Source: Arthrobacter sp. SPG23 (GTDB taxonomy: Bacteria; Actinomycetota; Actinomycetes; Actinomycetales; Micrococcaceae). From it: a DNA stretch of 64,000 nt. Positions within the stretch are counted from its first letter, which is position 1; each line of letters starts with the position of its first letter. Positions 33,688-41,947 of the stretch are shown piece after piece. Made by a program: the position numbers and the translations under genes. The stretch is from assembly GCF_000876655.1 (NCBI RefSeq), contig NZ_JYCN01000009.1:248001-312000 (forward strand), in the 5' to 3' direction. The notes beneath the pieces are model-generated. The model was not told the DNA's origin. It worked only from the letters and a program-made list of their open reading frames with translations, and did no database searches.

Positions 33688-34893
33688 TTGGAATGGATCT
33701 TTATCACTACCGACACGCCAGCTCCTGCGGGAATCACGACACCGGTCCCCAAACTCTCGCGCACAGCTGCGCTGAATGATCCCGCCGTCGTGACCTGGGC
33801 CGGGGCCGGGATCAGCATGACCGCGCGGTGGCGTTCGGCGAACGGCAGGCCGGCGCCGACGCGCGTCGAAATGGTCTCCGACTCCCTCACGGCCGATGAC
33901 GCGAACCGGATGGCATCACAGGGGATCGCGATGCTCTGGCACGGTGACTTCCACAATGCACGGCAGATCCTCAACGCCATGGACCGGCGGATGGGCGCCG
34001 GAAAGAAAGAGATCGCAGCAGCTCCGGCCGATCAGTTCTATCGGCACCGCCAGTCCCGCTCGCACCGTGCACGCGTTCTCGGCCTGCTGCTGGTTCCGCT
34101 TGATCCGGGCCCGGTGGTGCCGCTGCGCCGCGCACCGGACATCCGGCAGGCCGCCGCTGAAGCGTACGGTGATATCGGCGAATCCTCCGTTGTGTCCCTG
34201 CATGAGCTTGTCGGGGCAATTGGCGCCCACGAGTGGCGGCGGAATGGCGTCTTCGTCGATGCCCTGCAGGGCCGCATCCACCCGCACTATGGCACGTTCT
34301 TCCCCACCCGGAGTGAGTATGTGGATCTCGTCGCCGCCGCTGCGCTGCCCTCTGACACGCTGGCGTTCGACGTCGGAACCGGCACCGGGGTGCTCGCTGC
34401 CGTTCTGGCGCGCCGCGGCGTCCGCCGCGTGGTGGCGACGGACAATGAACCGCGTGCCATCGCCTGCGCAGCTGAGAATTTCCGGAACCTCGGTGTCCAG
34501 GACCGTGCTGAGGCCGTCCTGACCGACATGTTCCCGCCCGGGCGGGCACCGCTCATCGTGTGCAACCCGCCCTGGATTCCGGCCACTCCGCATTCCAGCC
34601 TGGACAGCGCAGTCTACGACCCCGGTAGCAGAATGCTGTTCCGCTTCCTGAACGGACTCTCCGACCATCTGGACCCCGGTGGGGAGGGCTGGCTGGTCCT
34701 CTCCGACCTGGCCGAGCACCTTGGCCTGCGGTCGCGTGAGGACCTCCTGGCCGCCATCGAGGCGGCCGGGCTGAACGTGGTGGAACGGCTGGACACCAAG
34801 CCAACTCATCCGAAGGCATCGGACCGGGACGATCCTCTGTTCGAGGCGCGCACGGCCGAGGTCACGTCCCTGTGGCGGCTTGTTCCCCGGTAG
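33688..34893 (+). CDS. Class I SAM-dependent methyltransferase
   Basis: 401 residues from TTG 33688; no ATG or clear ribosome site is nearby, so the start is uncertain and may have been altered by the adjacent decayed gene. The methyltransferase core is in the C-terminal half: motif I AFDVGTGTGVLAAVLA (about residue 229), the acidic residue in VVATDNEPRA, and CNPPWIPATPHSS (about residue 290), an NPPW motif like those of N6-adenine/glutamine-N5 (HemK-type) methyltransferases. The N-terminal ~190 residues contain an RVEMVSDSLTADDANRMA region of unknown role. Substrate unknown: protein, RNA or small molecule. Confidence 0.8.
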   Translation: MEWIFITTDTPAPAGITTPVPKLSRTAALNDPAVVTWAGAGISMTARWRSANGRPAPTRVEMVSDSLTADDANRMASQGIAMLWHGDFHNARQILNAMDRRMGAGKKEIAAAPADQFYRHRQSRSHRARVLGLLLVPLDPGPVVPLRRAPDIRQAAAEAYGDIGESSVVSLHELVGAIGAHEWRRNGVFVDALQGRIHPHYGTFFPTRSEYVDLVAAAALPSDTLAFDVGTGTGVLAAVLARRGVRRVVATDNEPRAIACAAENFRNLGVQDRAEAVLTDMFPPGRAPLIVCNPPWIPATPHSSLDSAVYDPGSRMLFRFLNGLSDHLDPGGEGWLVLSDLAEHLGLRSREDLLAAIEAAGLNVVERLDTKPTHPKASDRDDPLFEARTAEVTSLWRLVPR

Positions 34894-35230
34894 TCACAAC
34901 CTTCCGCCGTCGGGGATCACGACGGCGGCCAGTCGCCGGCGCCCGGTCCGTCGAGCAACGCGCTGGTGCTGCTCTGGGGTACCACCACGTGGACGGCGTT
35001 GCGCTGGACGGTGAAATCGGGTGGGCGTGGTCGTCGCGATCTCGCCGTCGAGGTTCAAGCTGCCATCCTTGAGAAGCCGCGCGATGCTCACGTGCTCCCG
35101 GAGCGGCCCCGCAAGGATGGCGTAGATGTCAATGAGAGTGCCTCCCCCCACAACATTTCTTCGTCCCTGACAGGCGTTTATGGTGGTGGGTCTTGCTGAT
35201 AAAGGGGGTCGTCCGGGCCCCTCGAGTTCC
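34894..35230. other. Degenerate intergenic stretch with possible minus-strand gene debris
   Basis: On the minus strand DIYAILAGPLREHVSIARLL and, in a different frame, QRNAVHVVVPQSS look protein-like, but they are out of frame with each other and have no good start. Probably the remains of one small gene; family not recognised. Confidence 0.4.
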
Positions 35231-36025
35231 CTAACCCAAGTGAATGGCGTTGTGGACCGCATTCAAGGCACTGACCATCTTGGCCTTAGCGTCGTCCAGC
35301 TGCCGATTCATCGCGGTGTATTGCTCGACGTCTTCGTGTCGCAACTCATATGGAACATATCGGAACTGCCCGTTTCTCCCTGGCTTTCTGGCCAAGTTAT
35401 GAAGTAGAGCAAGATATGCACTGGCGGCTTGTTTGCAACCCGCCCAAATAGGGCGGAGGTCGGCCGACATGACAGGCCTAGGGTCGTCGTGCCAACGTTC
35501 CACCGTGGCACATAATGCCTCGTAAAAATCTTCTGCAAAGGCTTCGTGATCTGCCCTCTGTAGGTATCTAAAGTTGCTATCGGCGAAACCCCAACCTTCA
35601 ATGCGGCTTTCGAGGAGATCGAGGTCTTTTGCTCTCTTGACACCGAGCGCACGTAGGCTGTCAAGTTCCTGACGGAGGTTCTGTGCTGTGAGTTCGGCGT
35701 CTCTCGCAGTACCTTCAGCCTTTTTTGCGGCAGCTTCTGCGTCTGCCACGGCATTCTCCGCTTGAGCTTTAGCAGTTTCAGCGGTTTTACTAGCGCTTTG
35801 TGCCGCCTGATATTGCGCCGTGGCCTTGCGGGTCGACCACATCCGCAACAATGGAAATGTAAGACAGATCAGTGCGAAACCGGCCCAGCCCACCCAGAAA
35901 AAATCAATCAGAAATTGTCTGAACTCTGGGATGAACACGAGAGCGATAGCACCTACGAGTAGGCCACCCAAGGTGGCTATGAATCCCACTTGCGAAGAAT
36001 GGGTCTGCTTCAATTTGGTCACCAA
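35231..36025 (-). CDS. Membrane-anchored coiled-coil protein of unknown function
   Basis: 264 residues. Two hydrophobic helices (about residues 12-32 and 40-60: FIATLGGLLVGAIALVF and WVGWAGFALICLTFPLL), then a long Ala/Glu/Lys-rich coiled coil (about 70-135, AQAENAVADAEAAAKKAEGT) and a soluble C-terminal domain containing WGFADSNFRYLQRADHEAF. Clearly poorer in GC than its neighbours, with mixed codon use, which suggests transfer. Stand-alone, no recognisable family; the shape is that of a membrane-tethered sensor or scaffold. Confidence 0.65.
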   Translation of the reverse strand: MVTKLKQTHSSQVGFIATLGGLLVGAIALVFIPEFRQFLIDFFWVGWAGFALICLTFPLLRMWSTRKATAQYQAAQSASKTAETAKAQAENAVADAEAAAKKAEGTARDAELTAQNLRQELDSLRALGVKRAKDLDLLESRIEGWGFADSNFRYLQRADHEAFAEDFYEALCATVERWHDDPRPVMSADLRPIWAGCKQAASAYLALLHNLARKPGRNGQFRYVPYELRHEDVEQYTAMNRQLDDAKAKMVSALNAVHNAIHLG

Positions 36026-36221
36026 AGGACCTTATCTGATCTCGTGTTTGCTGAGTTCGCAAAGGGATAACGTGACGTCTGTCTACGGTAGCGAGAAAAT
36101 GCAAGCGGGCAGCCCATATTCAATGCCACTTCCAGCACGTCACCGTCGCAGGCGGCGCAGCTAGCGCCGACAACTCGTAACGTGCAGCATGAAGATGAAT
36201 TTGATCATGGCCTCGACGTCG
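36026..36221. other. Intergenic stretch, nothing recognised
   Basis: No convincing gene or hairpin seen; it separates the coiled-coil gene from a scarred junction. Confidence 0.4.
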
Positions 36222-36545
36222 TCAAAGGGCAGGACCGAGGCTTCCTTCGCTAGGGGAGAAGTGACCGGCCAGCTTACGCGGGGTGTTCGATGACTCGGCC
36301 TCCGCGGCTAGCTCCGTCGGCCTGCAGATCAGCGGACAGCTGTTCGGCGCCGTGTTCCTCGCCGGCTCAGTCGTGGCGTAGTTCGCTAGCTCGCCCCCGG
36401 AGAGCACGTGGTGCACGGCGGAGATGGGCACGCCTGCCTCGCGCATCGTGTCCACGGTAAGTTCATGTGCCGCCCCTCGGCGTGATCCGGCGTTGATGAC
36501 GACGGCGGCGGAGCGGGCGTCCCGGGCAGCATTCATGTGGGACAT
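36222..36545 (-). pseudogene. Diacylglycerol kinase-type gene, N-terminal fragment
   Basis: From ATG 36545 the frame gives AAVVINAGSRRGAAHELTVD and REAGVPISAVHHVLSGGELA, the start of a YegS/diacylglycerol-kinase catalytic domain (normally about 300 residues). After ~55 codons similarity stops at about 36380. On the opposite strand the sequence beyond reads VGLQISGQLFGAVFLAGS, the possible tail of another gene ending at TAG 36378-36380. So two unrelated gene ends were joined here. The fragment lies 26 bases after the TPP-enzyme gene on the same strand and was probably once in its operon. Confidence 0.6.
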
Positions 36546-36571
36546 GTTAGGCGGCGGACCTGTGAATTCTC

Positions 36572-38230
36572 TTAGCCAGCCACCGCCGCCTTCGCCTCCT
36601 GCTTGGCCTGCATCCATTCGCTCATCCACGGTGCCCGGACGCTGGACGTGATCCGGCAGTCGGCCACGAAGGTTCCGTTGGCGCCTGCGTCGATCCAGTC
36701 CGGAAGCGCGGAGAGATCGGACAGCGTACGGATGATCGCCGACTCGGCACCGAGCGCGCGGGCGACGCCGCTGAAGTCCACTTCGGGGATCAGCATCGGC
36801 TTTTCGGTCAGGCCTTGGGAACCGTACTGGTGGATTTCGGCTCCGTAGGCGGCATCGTTGTAGATCACCACGACGGCGCTGTTCGCCGCACCGATCAGCG
36901 ATTCGAGGTCGGACAGGCCCATCAGGAAACCACCGTCGCCGGAGGCCAGCACCAGGGTGCGGCCGTCCTCCACGGCGCGGGCCGCTCCGACGGCGCTGGC
37001 AAGGCCCAGACCGATGGTCTGGAAGGCCGTGCCCACCATGACCAGGTCCTGCGGCCGCGGGATGTTCCAGTACATGGGGGCCCAGCCGAGGAAGTGCCCG
37101 CCGTCCTGGACCACCGTGCGGCGCTCCGGCAGCATGGCGTCCAACGCGATGGCAAGGCAACGCGGGTCCAGCCGGCCGTCCACGGTTTCGGTGGTGCCTG
37201 CGTGGTGACCCGGTCCTTCGGCCAGTCGCTTGCGGGCCTCCGCCCGCCACGCTTCTGCCGAAGCCTCGCCGTCCAGCAGTTGGAGGAGGCGCCCCGCGGC
37301 AGACTTCACGTCCGCGCTGACGAACGTATCCACCCGGGGGTGCGTGGGCTGCAGGGCGGAGTCGATCTGGATGACGGTGCTGTCCGGGCCGAGCAGGTGC
37401 CCGAACCGCATGGTGAAGGGACTCAGGCTTGCCCCGGCCACGAGGACCACATCGGCCTCACCCATGAGCCCGGCCGCGGTATCCGTGCCGAAGCCGCCCG
37501 CGACGCCGAGGTACCCCTCGCCCTGGAGGAGGTTGAGAGCCAGGGCGGTTCCGGCGGTCAGCGCGCCCAGGCGGTCGGCGAGTTCCCGGAGCTCCGGGCC
37601 GGCGCCGGCCAGATGCGCACCGCGGCCGGCCAGGATCAGCGGCCGCTTCGCCCCGGCGAGCAGGCGGGCCACCTGCCCAAGGCCGCCGTCGACGTCGTCC
37701 GTCACCGCCGGTGCCAGCGGCTCGGGAAGCTCTTCGTCCCCGGCCTCGAGTGCCGCGAGGTCGTAGGGGATGGCAATCACGACGGCGGTGCGCTTGGTGA
37801 GCGCGTACTCCACCGCCTGCTGTGTGATGGAGCCCGCGGCGTCGCGGGTGACGGTGAAGGTGGCCGCGCCGAGTGCTGTGGCGATGGCTGCCTGGTCCAC
37901 GTCCTGGGGCCGGGCGCCGCTGCTCGGGGCGACTCCGGTGACCAGTACGACCGGGATTTGCGCCTGGACCGACTCGGCGAGGGCGGTGAGTGCGTTGGTG
38001 TAACCGGGGCCGTAGGTGGTGGTGCCCGCGGCGAGGCGTCCCGACGTCCGGTAGTAGGCGTCGGCCGCGGCGATGACGGCGCCTTCATGGCGGACGGCGG
38101 AGAAGCGGAGGCCCAGCTTTTCCGCGGCGTCCAGGAAGTAGACGTTTCCGTTGCCCATGACGCCGAAGACATCGCTGACATAGCTGCTGAGAACCTGCGC
38201 CACGCGGCCGGAGACGGTAAGAGTAGTCAT
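36572..38230 (-). CDS. Thiamine-pyrophosphate enzyme (acetolactate-synthase/2-oxoacid decarboxylase-like)
   Basis: 552 residues with the three domains of the POX/ALS family. N-terminal PYR domain with the cofactor-activating Glu in SAVRHEGAVIAAADAYYR (about residue 49), a central TPP_enzyme_M domain (about 190-330), and the C-terminal PP domain with the Mg/TPP motif SGDGGFLMGLSDLESLI followed by VVVIYNDAAYG. FAD-binding ALS features are not obvious. It would decarboxylate or carboligate a 2-oxoacid. An Lrp-type regulator and an aminotransferase/permease pair next door suggest a role in amino-acid breakdown. Confidence 0.82.
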   Translation of the reverse strand: MTTLTVSGRVAQVLSSYVSDVFGVMGNGNVYFLDAAEKLGLRFSAVRHEGAVIAAADAYYRTSGRLAAGTTTYGPGYTNALTALAESVQAQIPVVLVTGVAPSSGARPQDVDQAAIATALGAATFTVTRDAAGSITQQAVEYALTKRTAVVIAIPYDLAALEAGDEELPEPLAPAVTDDVDGGLGQVARLLAGAKRPLILAGRGAHLAGAGPELRELADRLGALTAGTALALNLLQGEGYLGVAGGFGTDTAAGLMGEADVVLVAGASLSPFTMRFGHLLGPDSTVIQIDSALQPTHPRVDTFVSADVKSAAGRLLQLLDGEASAEAWRAEARKRLAEGPGHHAGTTETVDGRLDPRCLAIALDAMLPERRTVVQDGGHFLGWAPMYWNIPRPQDLVMVGTAFQTIGLGLASAVGAARAVEDGRTLVLASGDGGFLMGLSDLESLIGAANSAVVVIYNDAAYGAEIHQYGSQGLTEKPMLIPEVDFSGVARALGAESAIIRTLSDLSALPDWIDAGANGTFVADCRITSSVRAPWMSEWMQAKQEAKAAVAG

Positions 38231-38350
38231 GCAGGAATCATGTGGGCTAAGTCACGAATCGGCAAGAGACTGCATTTGGGTTGGGATATTTGGCAGGCGC
38301 TAGCGGGCGGAAGTGAAAATATGCACACTTGTGGCGTGCGTCACCCGCAC

Positions 38351-38854
38351 TTAGGTGGAAGGGCGGGATTCCTGCTCGGAGAGCCGGGCCAGGAGGCCGT
38401 CGTACCGCGGCGGCATGAGTTCCAGGACGGAAATGGCGGTGCTGGTCCGCTGGATCCCCTCGATTTCCAGGATCTCGTTGGTGATGCGGTAGAGGTCGGC
38501 CGTACCGCGGGCCACCACCTTGGCCATAAGGTCCGCGTCGCCGGTGGTGGCATGCACCTCGATGACCTCCGGGATCGCGGCGAGCCCGTCTTCCACCGCG
38601 CCGGTCCGGGTCTGGCTGATGGACAGTGAGAGGAAGGCCATGAGTTCGTAGCCCAGCGCGGCGGGGTCCAACCTCCGGCTGAAGGAGCGGAGTGCGCCGC
38701 TGTGCTCGAGCCGGGCCAGCCGGGCGTGGACGGTGTTGCGTGCGACGCCGAGCGTCCGGGAGAGTGCCAGGGCGCTGGCTTCCGGATCCTTGTCCAGGGC
38801 CAGAATGATCCGGCCGTCGAGGGAATCGAGGGTGCGAGAGTTCGCGATGGTCAT
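38351..38854 (-). CDS. Lrp/AsnC-family transcriptional regulator
   Basis: Start at ATG 38854 with GGTGA four bases ahead; an ATG five codons up is less likely. 167 residues. The N-terminal HTH reads LDGRIILALDKDPEASALAL and SRTLGVARNTVHARLARLE; the C-terminal RAM domain (about 70-150) contains EVIEVHATTGDADLMAKVVA, the effector-binding beta strand. Divergent from the aminotransferase-permease pair and upstream of the TPP-enzyme gene on the same strand, so it probably controls both in response to an amino acid. Confidence 0.88.
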   Translation of the reverse strand: MTIANSRTLDSLDGRIILALDKDPEASALALSRTLGVARNTVHARLARLEHSGALRSFSRRLDPAALGYELMAFLSLSISQTRTGAVEDGLAAIPEVIEVHATTGDADLMAKVVARGTADLYRITNEILEIEGIQRTSTAISVLELMPPRYDGLLARLSEQESRPST

Positions 38855-38946
38855 ATTTTCACCACACACAGTAGAAGTTGAGCAGAAGTCCCAATGGGTT
38901 GAGCGTATCTTGCATTGTGGGCGGGGTCACAACATGATCAGTCCTC

Positions 38947-40056
38947 ATGACCCCTGATCAGCTCCTGGCCGAACCCGAAACCGCGCTTCCCGCCCTGCGT
39001 GGCGCGGTGGCCGGTCTTCCGCCCTACGTCCCGGGCCGGCGCAGCGCCGGGCCGGACATCGCCGCCCTCGCCAGCAACGAAAGCCACTACGAGCCACTCC
39101 CCGCTGCCGCGGCTGCGGTGGCCGCAGCAGCCGGTACCATGAACCGCTACCCGGACAGTGCCGCCGTCGAACTCCGTGAACGGCTTGCACGGCACCTCGG
39201 CGTCACCGCCGGAGAGGTGGCGGTGGGACCCGGCAGCGTGGGCGTACTCCAGCAGATCATCACCGGACTGTGCGACGCCGGGGATGAAGTGATATTCGCG
39301 TGGCGCTCCTTCGAGGCCTACCCCATCCTGGTTGAGCTGGCAGGCGCCCGGCCGGTCCGCATCCCGCTGGACGCCGCTGAGGGCCACGACCTCGACGCCA
39401 TGGCCGCGGCCGTCACTGACCGCACGAAGGTCATCCTGCTGTGCACGCCCAACAATCCCACCGGCGTCCCGATCAGCCACGAACGCATCGGGGCCTTCCT
39501 GCAATCCGTCCGCTCGGACATCCTCGTGGTGATCGACGAGGCCTATGTGGAATACGCCGAAGCGGGCAGCGGCCCCGATTCCCTGGCGCTCTACCGCGAG
39601 TACCCCAACGTCTGCGTCTTGCGCACCTTCTCCAAGGCGTACGGGCTCGCCGGCCTGCGCGTGGGATACGCCGTGGCGGCACCGGCCATCGCCGACGGAC
39701 TGCGCCGCACCGCCCTTCCCTTCTCCGTGAGCGCACTGGCCCAGAAGGCGGCCATCGCATCACTGGACGCGGGGGAGGAGATGGAAGCGCGGGTGGCCGC
39801 CGTCAGGCAGGAGCGCGCGCGGATGGCCGCGCAGCTCGAAGCCCAGGGCTGGAAGCTGCAGCCGAGCCAGGGCAATTTCCTGTGGATCCGTGCGGACGAG
39901 GGCCTCCGGGCGAGGCTGTTGGAGGCGTTTGACGCCGCCGGCGTCATGGTCCGGGCGTACCAGGGCGACGGCGTGCGGATCACCGTTGCCGATCCCGCCT
40001 CCAACGACCGCGTGCTCCGGCTTTTGGAAGCCCACGCGGCCTCGACAATCGCCTGA
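38947..40056 (+). CDS. Histidinol-phosphate aminotransferase-like PLP enzyme
   Basis: 369 residues. Fold-type-I aminotransferase of the HisC group: LASNESHYEPLPAA near the start, LLCTPNNPTGVPI, the cofactor Asp in VVIDEAYVEYAEA, the PLP Lys in LRTFSKAYGLAGLRVGYA, and the Arg at GVRITV near the end. HisC-like proteins of actinobacteria often act on aromatic amino acids (Pat-type). Located with a permease 41 bases downstream and a divergent Lrp regulator, it is more likely a catabolic or aromatic aminotransferase than a histidine-pathway enzyme. Confidence 0.85.
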   Translation: MTPDQLLAEPETALPALRGAVAGLPPYVPGRRSAGPDIAALASNESHYEPLPAAAAAVAAAAGTMNRYPDSAAVELRERLARHLGVTAGEVAVGPGSVGVLQQIITGLCDAGDEVIFAWRSFEAYPILVELAGARPVRIPLDAAEGHDLDAMAAAVTDRTKVILLCTPNNPTGVPISHERIGAFLQSVRSDILVVIDEAYVEYAEAGSGPDSLALYREYPNVCVLRTFSKAYGLAGLRVGYAVAAPAIADGLRRTALPFSVSALAQKAAIASLDAGEEMEARVAAVRQERARMAAQLEAQGWKLQPSQGNFLWIRADEGLRARLLEAFDAAGVMVRAYQGDGVRITVADPASNDRVLRLLEAHAASTIA

Positions 40057-40097
40057 CCTTTTACCAACCCGTTCCGCCTACAACCAGAGGAATTCCC

Positions 40098-41510
40098 ATG
40101 GAACAACAGACAAAGACGTCTGCCCGCGCCCTCGGCGCGGCCCTTAAACCCCGCCAGCTCACCATGATGGGCCTGGGAAGCGCCATCGGCGCCGGCCTGT
40201 TCATCGGCTCCGGCGCGGGCATCCAGGCTGCCGGCCCGGCGGTGCTGATCTCCTACCTCGTGGCCGGCACCCTCATCATCCTGGTGATGTGGGCGCTCGG
40301 CGAGATGGCCGCCGCCAACCCGGACAGCGGCGCCTTCTCCGTCTACACCGCCAAGGCCTACGGTCCGGTGGCCGGTGCCACCGTGGGCTGGCTTTGGTGG
40401 CTGCAGTTGGTTGTGGTCATCGCGGCCGAAGCGCTCGGTGCGGCAGGCCTGCTGGCCACCATCTTCCCGGCCCTGCCGGTGTGGCTGATGGCCTTCGTGT
40501 TCATCGTGGTGCTCACCGCCGTGAACCTGACCAGCGTGAAGAACTTCGGCGAGTTCGAGTTCTGGTTCGCGCTGCTGAAGGTGGGGGCAATCGTGGCGTT
40601 CCTCCTGGTGGGTGCCGCCCTGCTCTTCGGCTGGCTGCCGGGCGTGCAGTCGCCGGGCCTGTCCAACTTCATGGGCGACGGCTTTGCCCCGAGTGGTTTC
40701 GCCGGGATTGCCACGGCACTGTTCGTGGTGGCGTTTGCGTTCGGCGGCACCGAGATTGTGTCCGTGGCGGCAGCTGAGACCGCGGAGCCGGCCCGCAGCG
40801 TGAAGAAGGCAGTCCGGACTGTGCTGTGGCGCATTCTGGTCTTCTACATCGGTGCGATCTTCGTGATCGCGGCGGTGGTTCCCGTGGGATCGGCGGGGCT
40901 GAAGAGCCCGTTCGCCGCGGTGCTGGATGCGGCTGGCATGCCCGGCGCGGCCACTGCCATCACCCTGGTGGCTGTCGCGGCACTGCTCTCCGCCCTGAAC
41001 GCCAACCTCTACGGTGCGTCACGGATGGCATACTCCCTCGCGGAGCGGGGTGAAGCACCTCGCGTGCTTGCCTCGGTTTCCAAAGCGCGTGTCCCGGTTG
41101 TCGCAGTCCTGGCCAGCGTCGCCTTCGGCGTTGTCACGGTGGTGCTGGAGCTGGCCTTCCCCGAGAAGGTCCTTCCCGTCCTGCTCAACATCGTGGGTTC
41201 GACGTGCCTGCTGGTATGGACCTCCGCGCTCCTCGCCCAGCTCGCCTTACGCCTCCGCGCCGACCGCGAGGGGACGGAGCTTCCCCTGCGGATGCCCGGC
41301 TTCCCGTGGCTCACGGTGTTTGGTCTGGTCATCCTCGCGGCGATCTTCACGGTGGGCTTCATCGGCGAGGATTCCCGTCCCCAGCTCCTGAGCACCTTCG
41401 GACTCGTGGCGCTCCTGGCGGTGGCAAACTGGCTGCACCACCGGAGCGGCAAGGTTTCGCCGGTTGTCGAAACATCCGAGCGTGACAAGCAGCCGGTGCT
41501 CATCGACTGA
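40098..41510 (+). CDS. Amino-acid permease (APC superfamily, AAT family)
   Basis: 470 residues, twelve hydrophobic helices. The first helix carries the APC signature MMGLGSAIGAGLFIGSGAGI; GGTEIVSVAAAETAEPARSV and ASRMAYSLAERGEAPRVLAS follow, both conserved in AAT-family symporters. GAGGAA precedes the ATG. It imports an amino acid by H+ symport, probably the substrate of the aminotransferase in front of it. Confidence 0.9.
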   Translation: MEQQTKTSARALGAALKPRQLTMMGLGSAIGAGLFIGSGAGIQAAGPAVLISYLVAGTLIILVMWALGEMAAANPDSGAFSVYTAKAYGPVAGATVGWLWWLQLVVVIAAEALGAAGLLATIFPALPVWLMAFVFIVVLTAVNLTSVKNFGEFEFWFALLKVGAIVAFLLVGAALLFGWLPGVQSPGLSNFMGDGFAPSGFAGIATALFVVAFAFGGTEIVSVAAAETAEPARSVKKAVRTVLWRILVFYIGAIFVIAAVVPVGSAGLKSPFAAVLDAAGMPGAATAITLVAVAALLSALNANLYGASRMAYSLAERGEAPRVLASVSKARVPVVAVLASVAFGVVTVVLELAFPEKVLPVLLNIVGSTCLLVWTSALLAQLALRLRADREGTELPLRMPGFPWLTVFGLVILAAIFTVGFIGEDSRPQLLSTFGLVALLAVANWLHHRSGKVSPVVETSERDKQPVLID

Positions 41511-41947
41511 ATCGGGGGCCTGTACCATATCGCGCGTCCGTGCACGCGAAGGGGCACGTCCTGCTTTGGCCGGGCGCGCCCTACGCGCTACTGCACAGAG
41601 GGGCTGTAGTGGGACCCTGTGCCATCCGTCCGGCACACCAGAAGGCTCGGGGGTGAGGCAGAGATTTCCCGAGCACTGTCCCAAATGAGGACTGCACCCC
41701 GTTTAGCGGGCGTTCTAGATGAAACTCGTCGGCCACCGAATGCTGAGGTAATCCAATCGCAATATGACCAGGGCCGGTCTTCGTTTGGCACGTGGGAGGC
41801 ACTTGGTCGAGGAGTTTGAACGCGCCGCGACCTGCCAAGCCAGGATCCATGAATACAATCACCAGAGATCCAGGCGGCACCGGCGGTTTCTCACCTATCA
41901 GCCGCATCCACACCGCCCGGAGAGGTGCAACCACAGAGGAGTAAGCG
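41511..41947. other. Intergenic stretch before the Gly/Ala-rich protein gene
   Basis: No gene could be supported. A tiny frame from ATG 41850 (about 31 codons, ending at the ribosome site of the next gene) is possible but unproven. No hairpin was recognised as the permease terminator. Confidence 0.4.

Noticed and set aside
34894..35262. A minus-strand 122-codon gene
   Set aside because: Only the middle looks protein-like and its continuation is in another frame; treated as debris.
36815..38629. A 604-codon open frame antisense to the TPP enzyme and Lrp genes
   Set aside because: Shadow of two real genes; no family features and it runs across their intergenic region.
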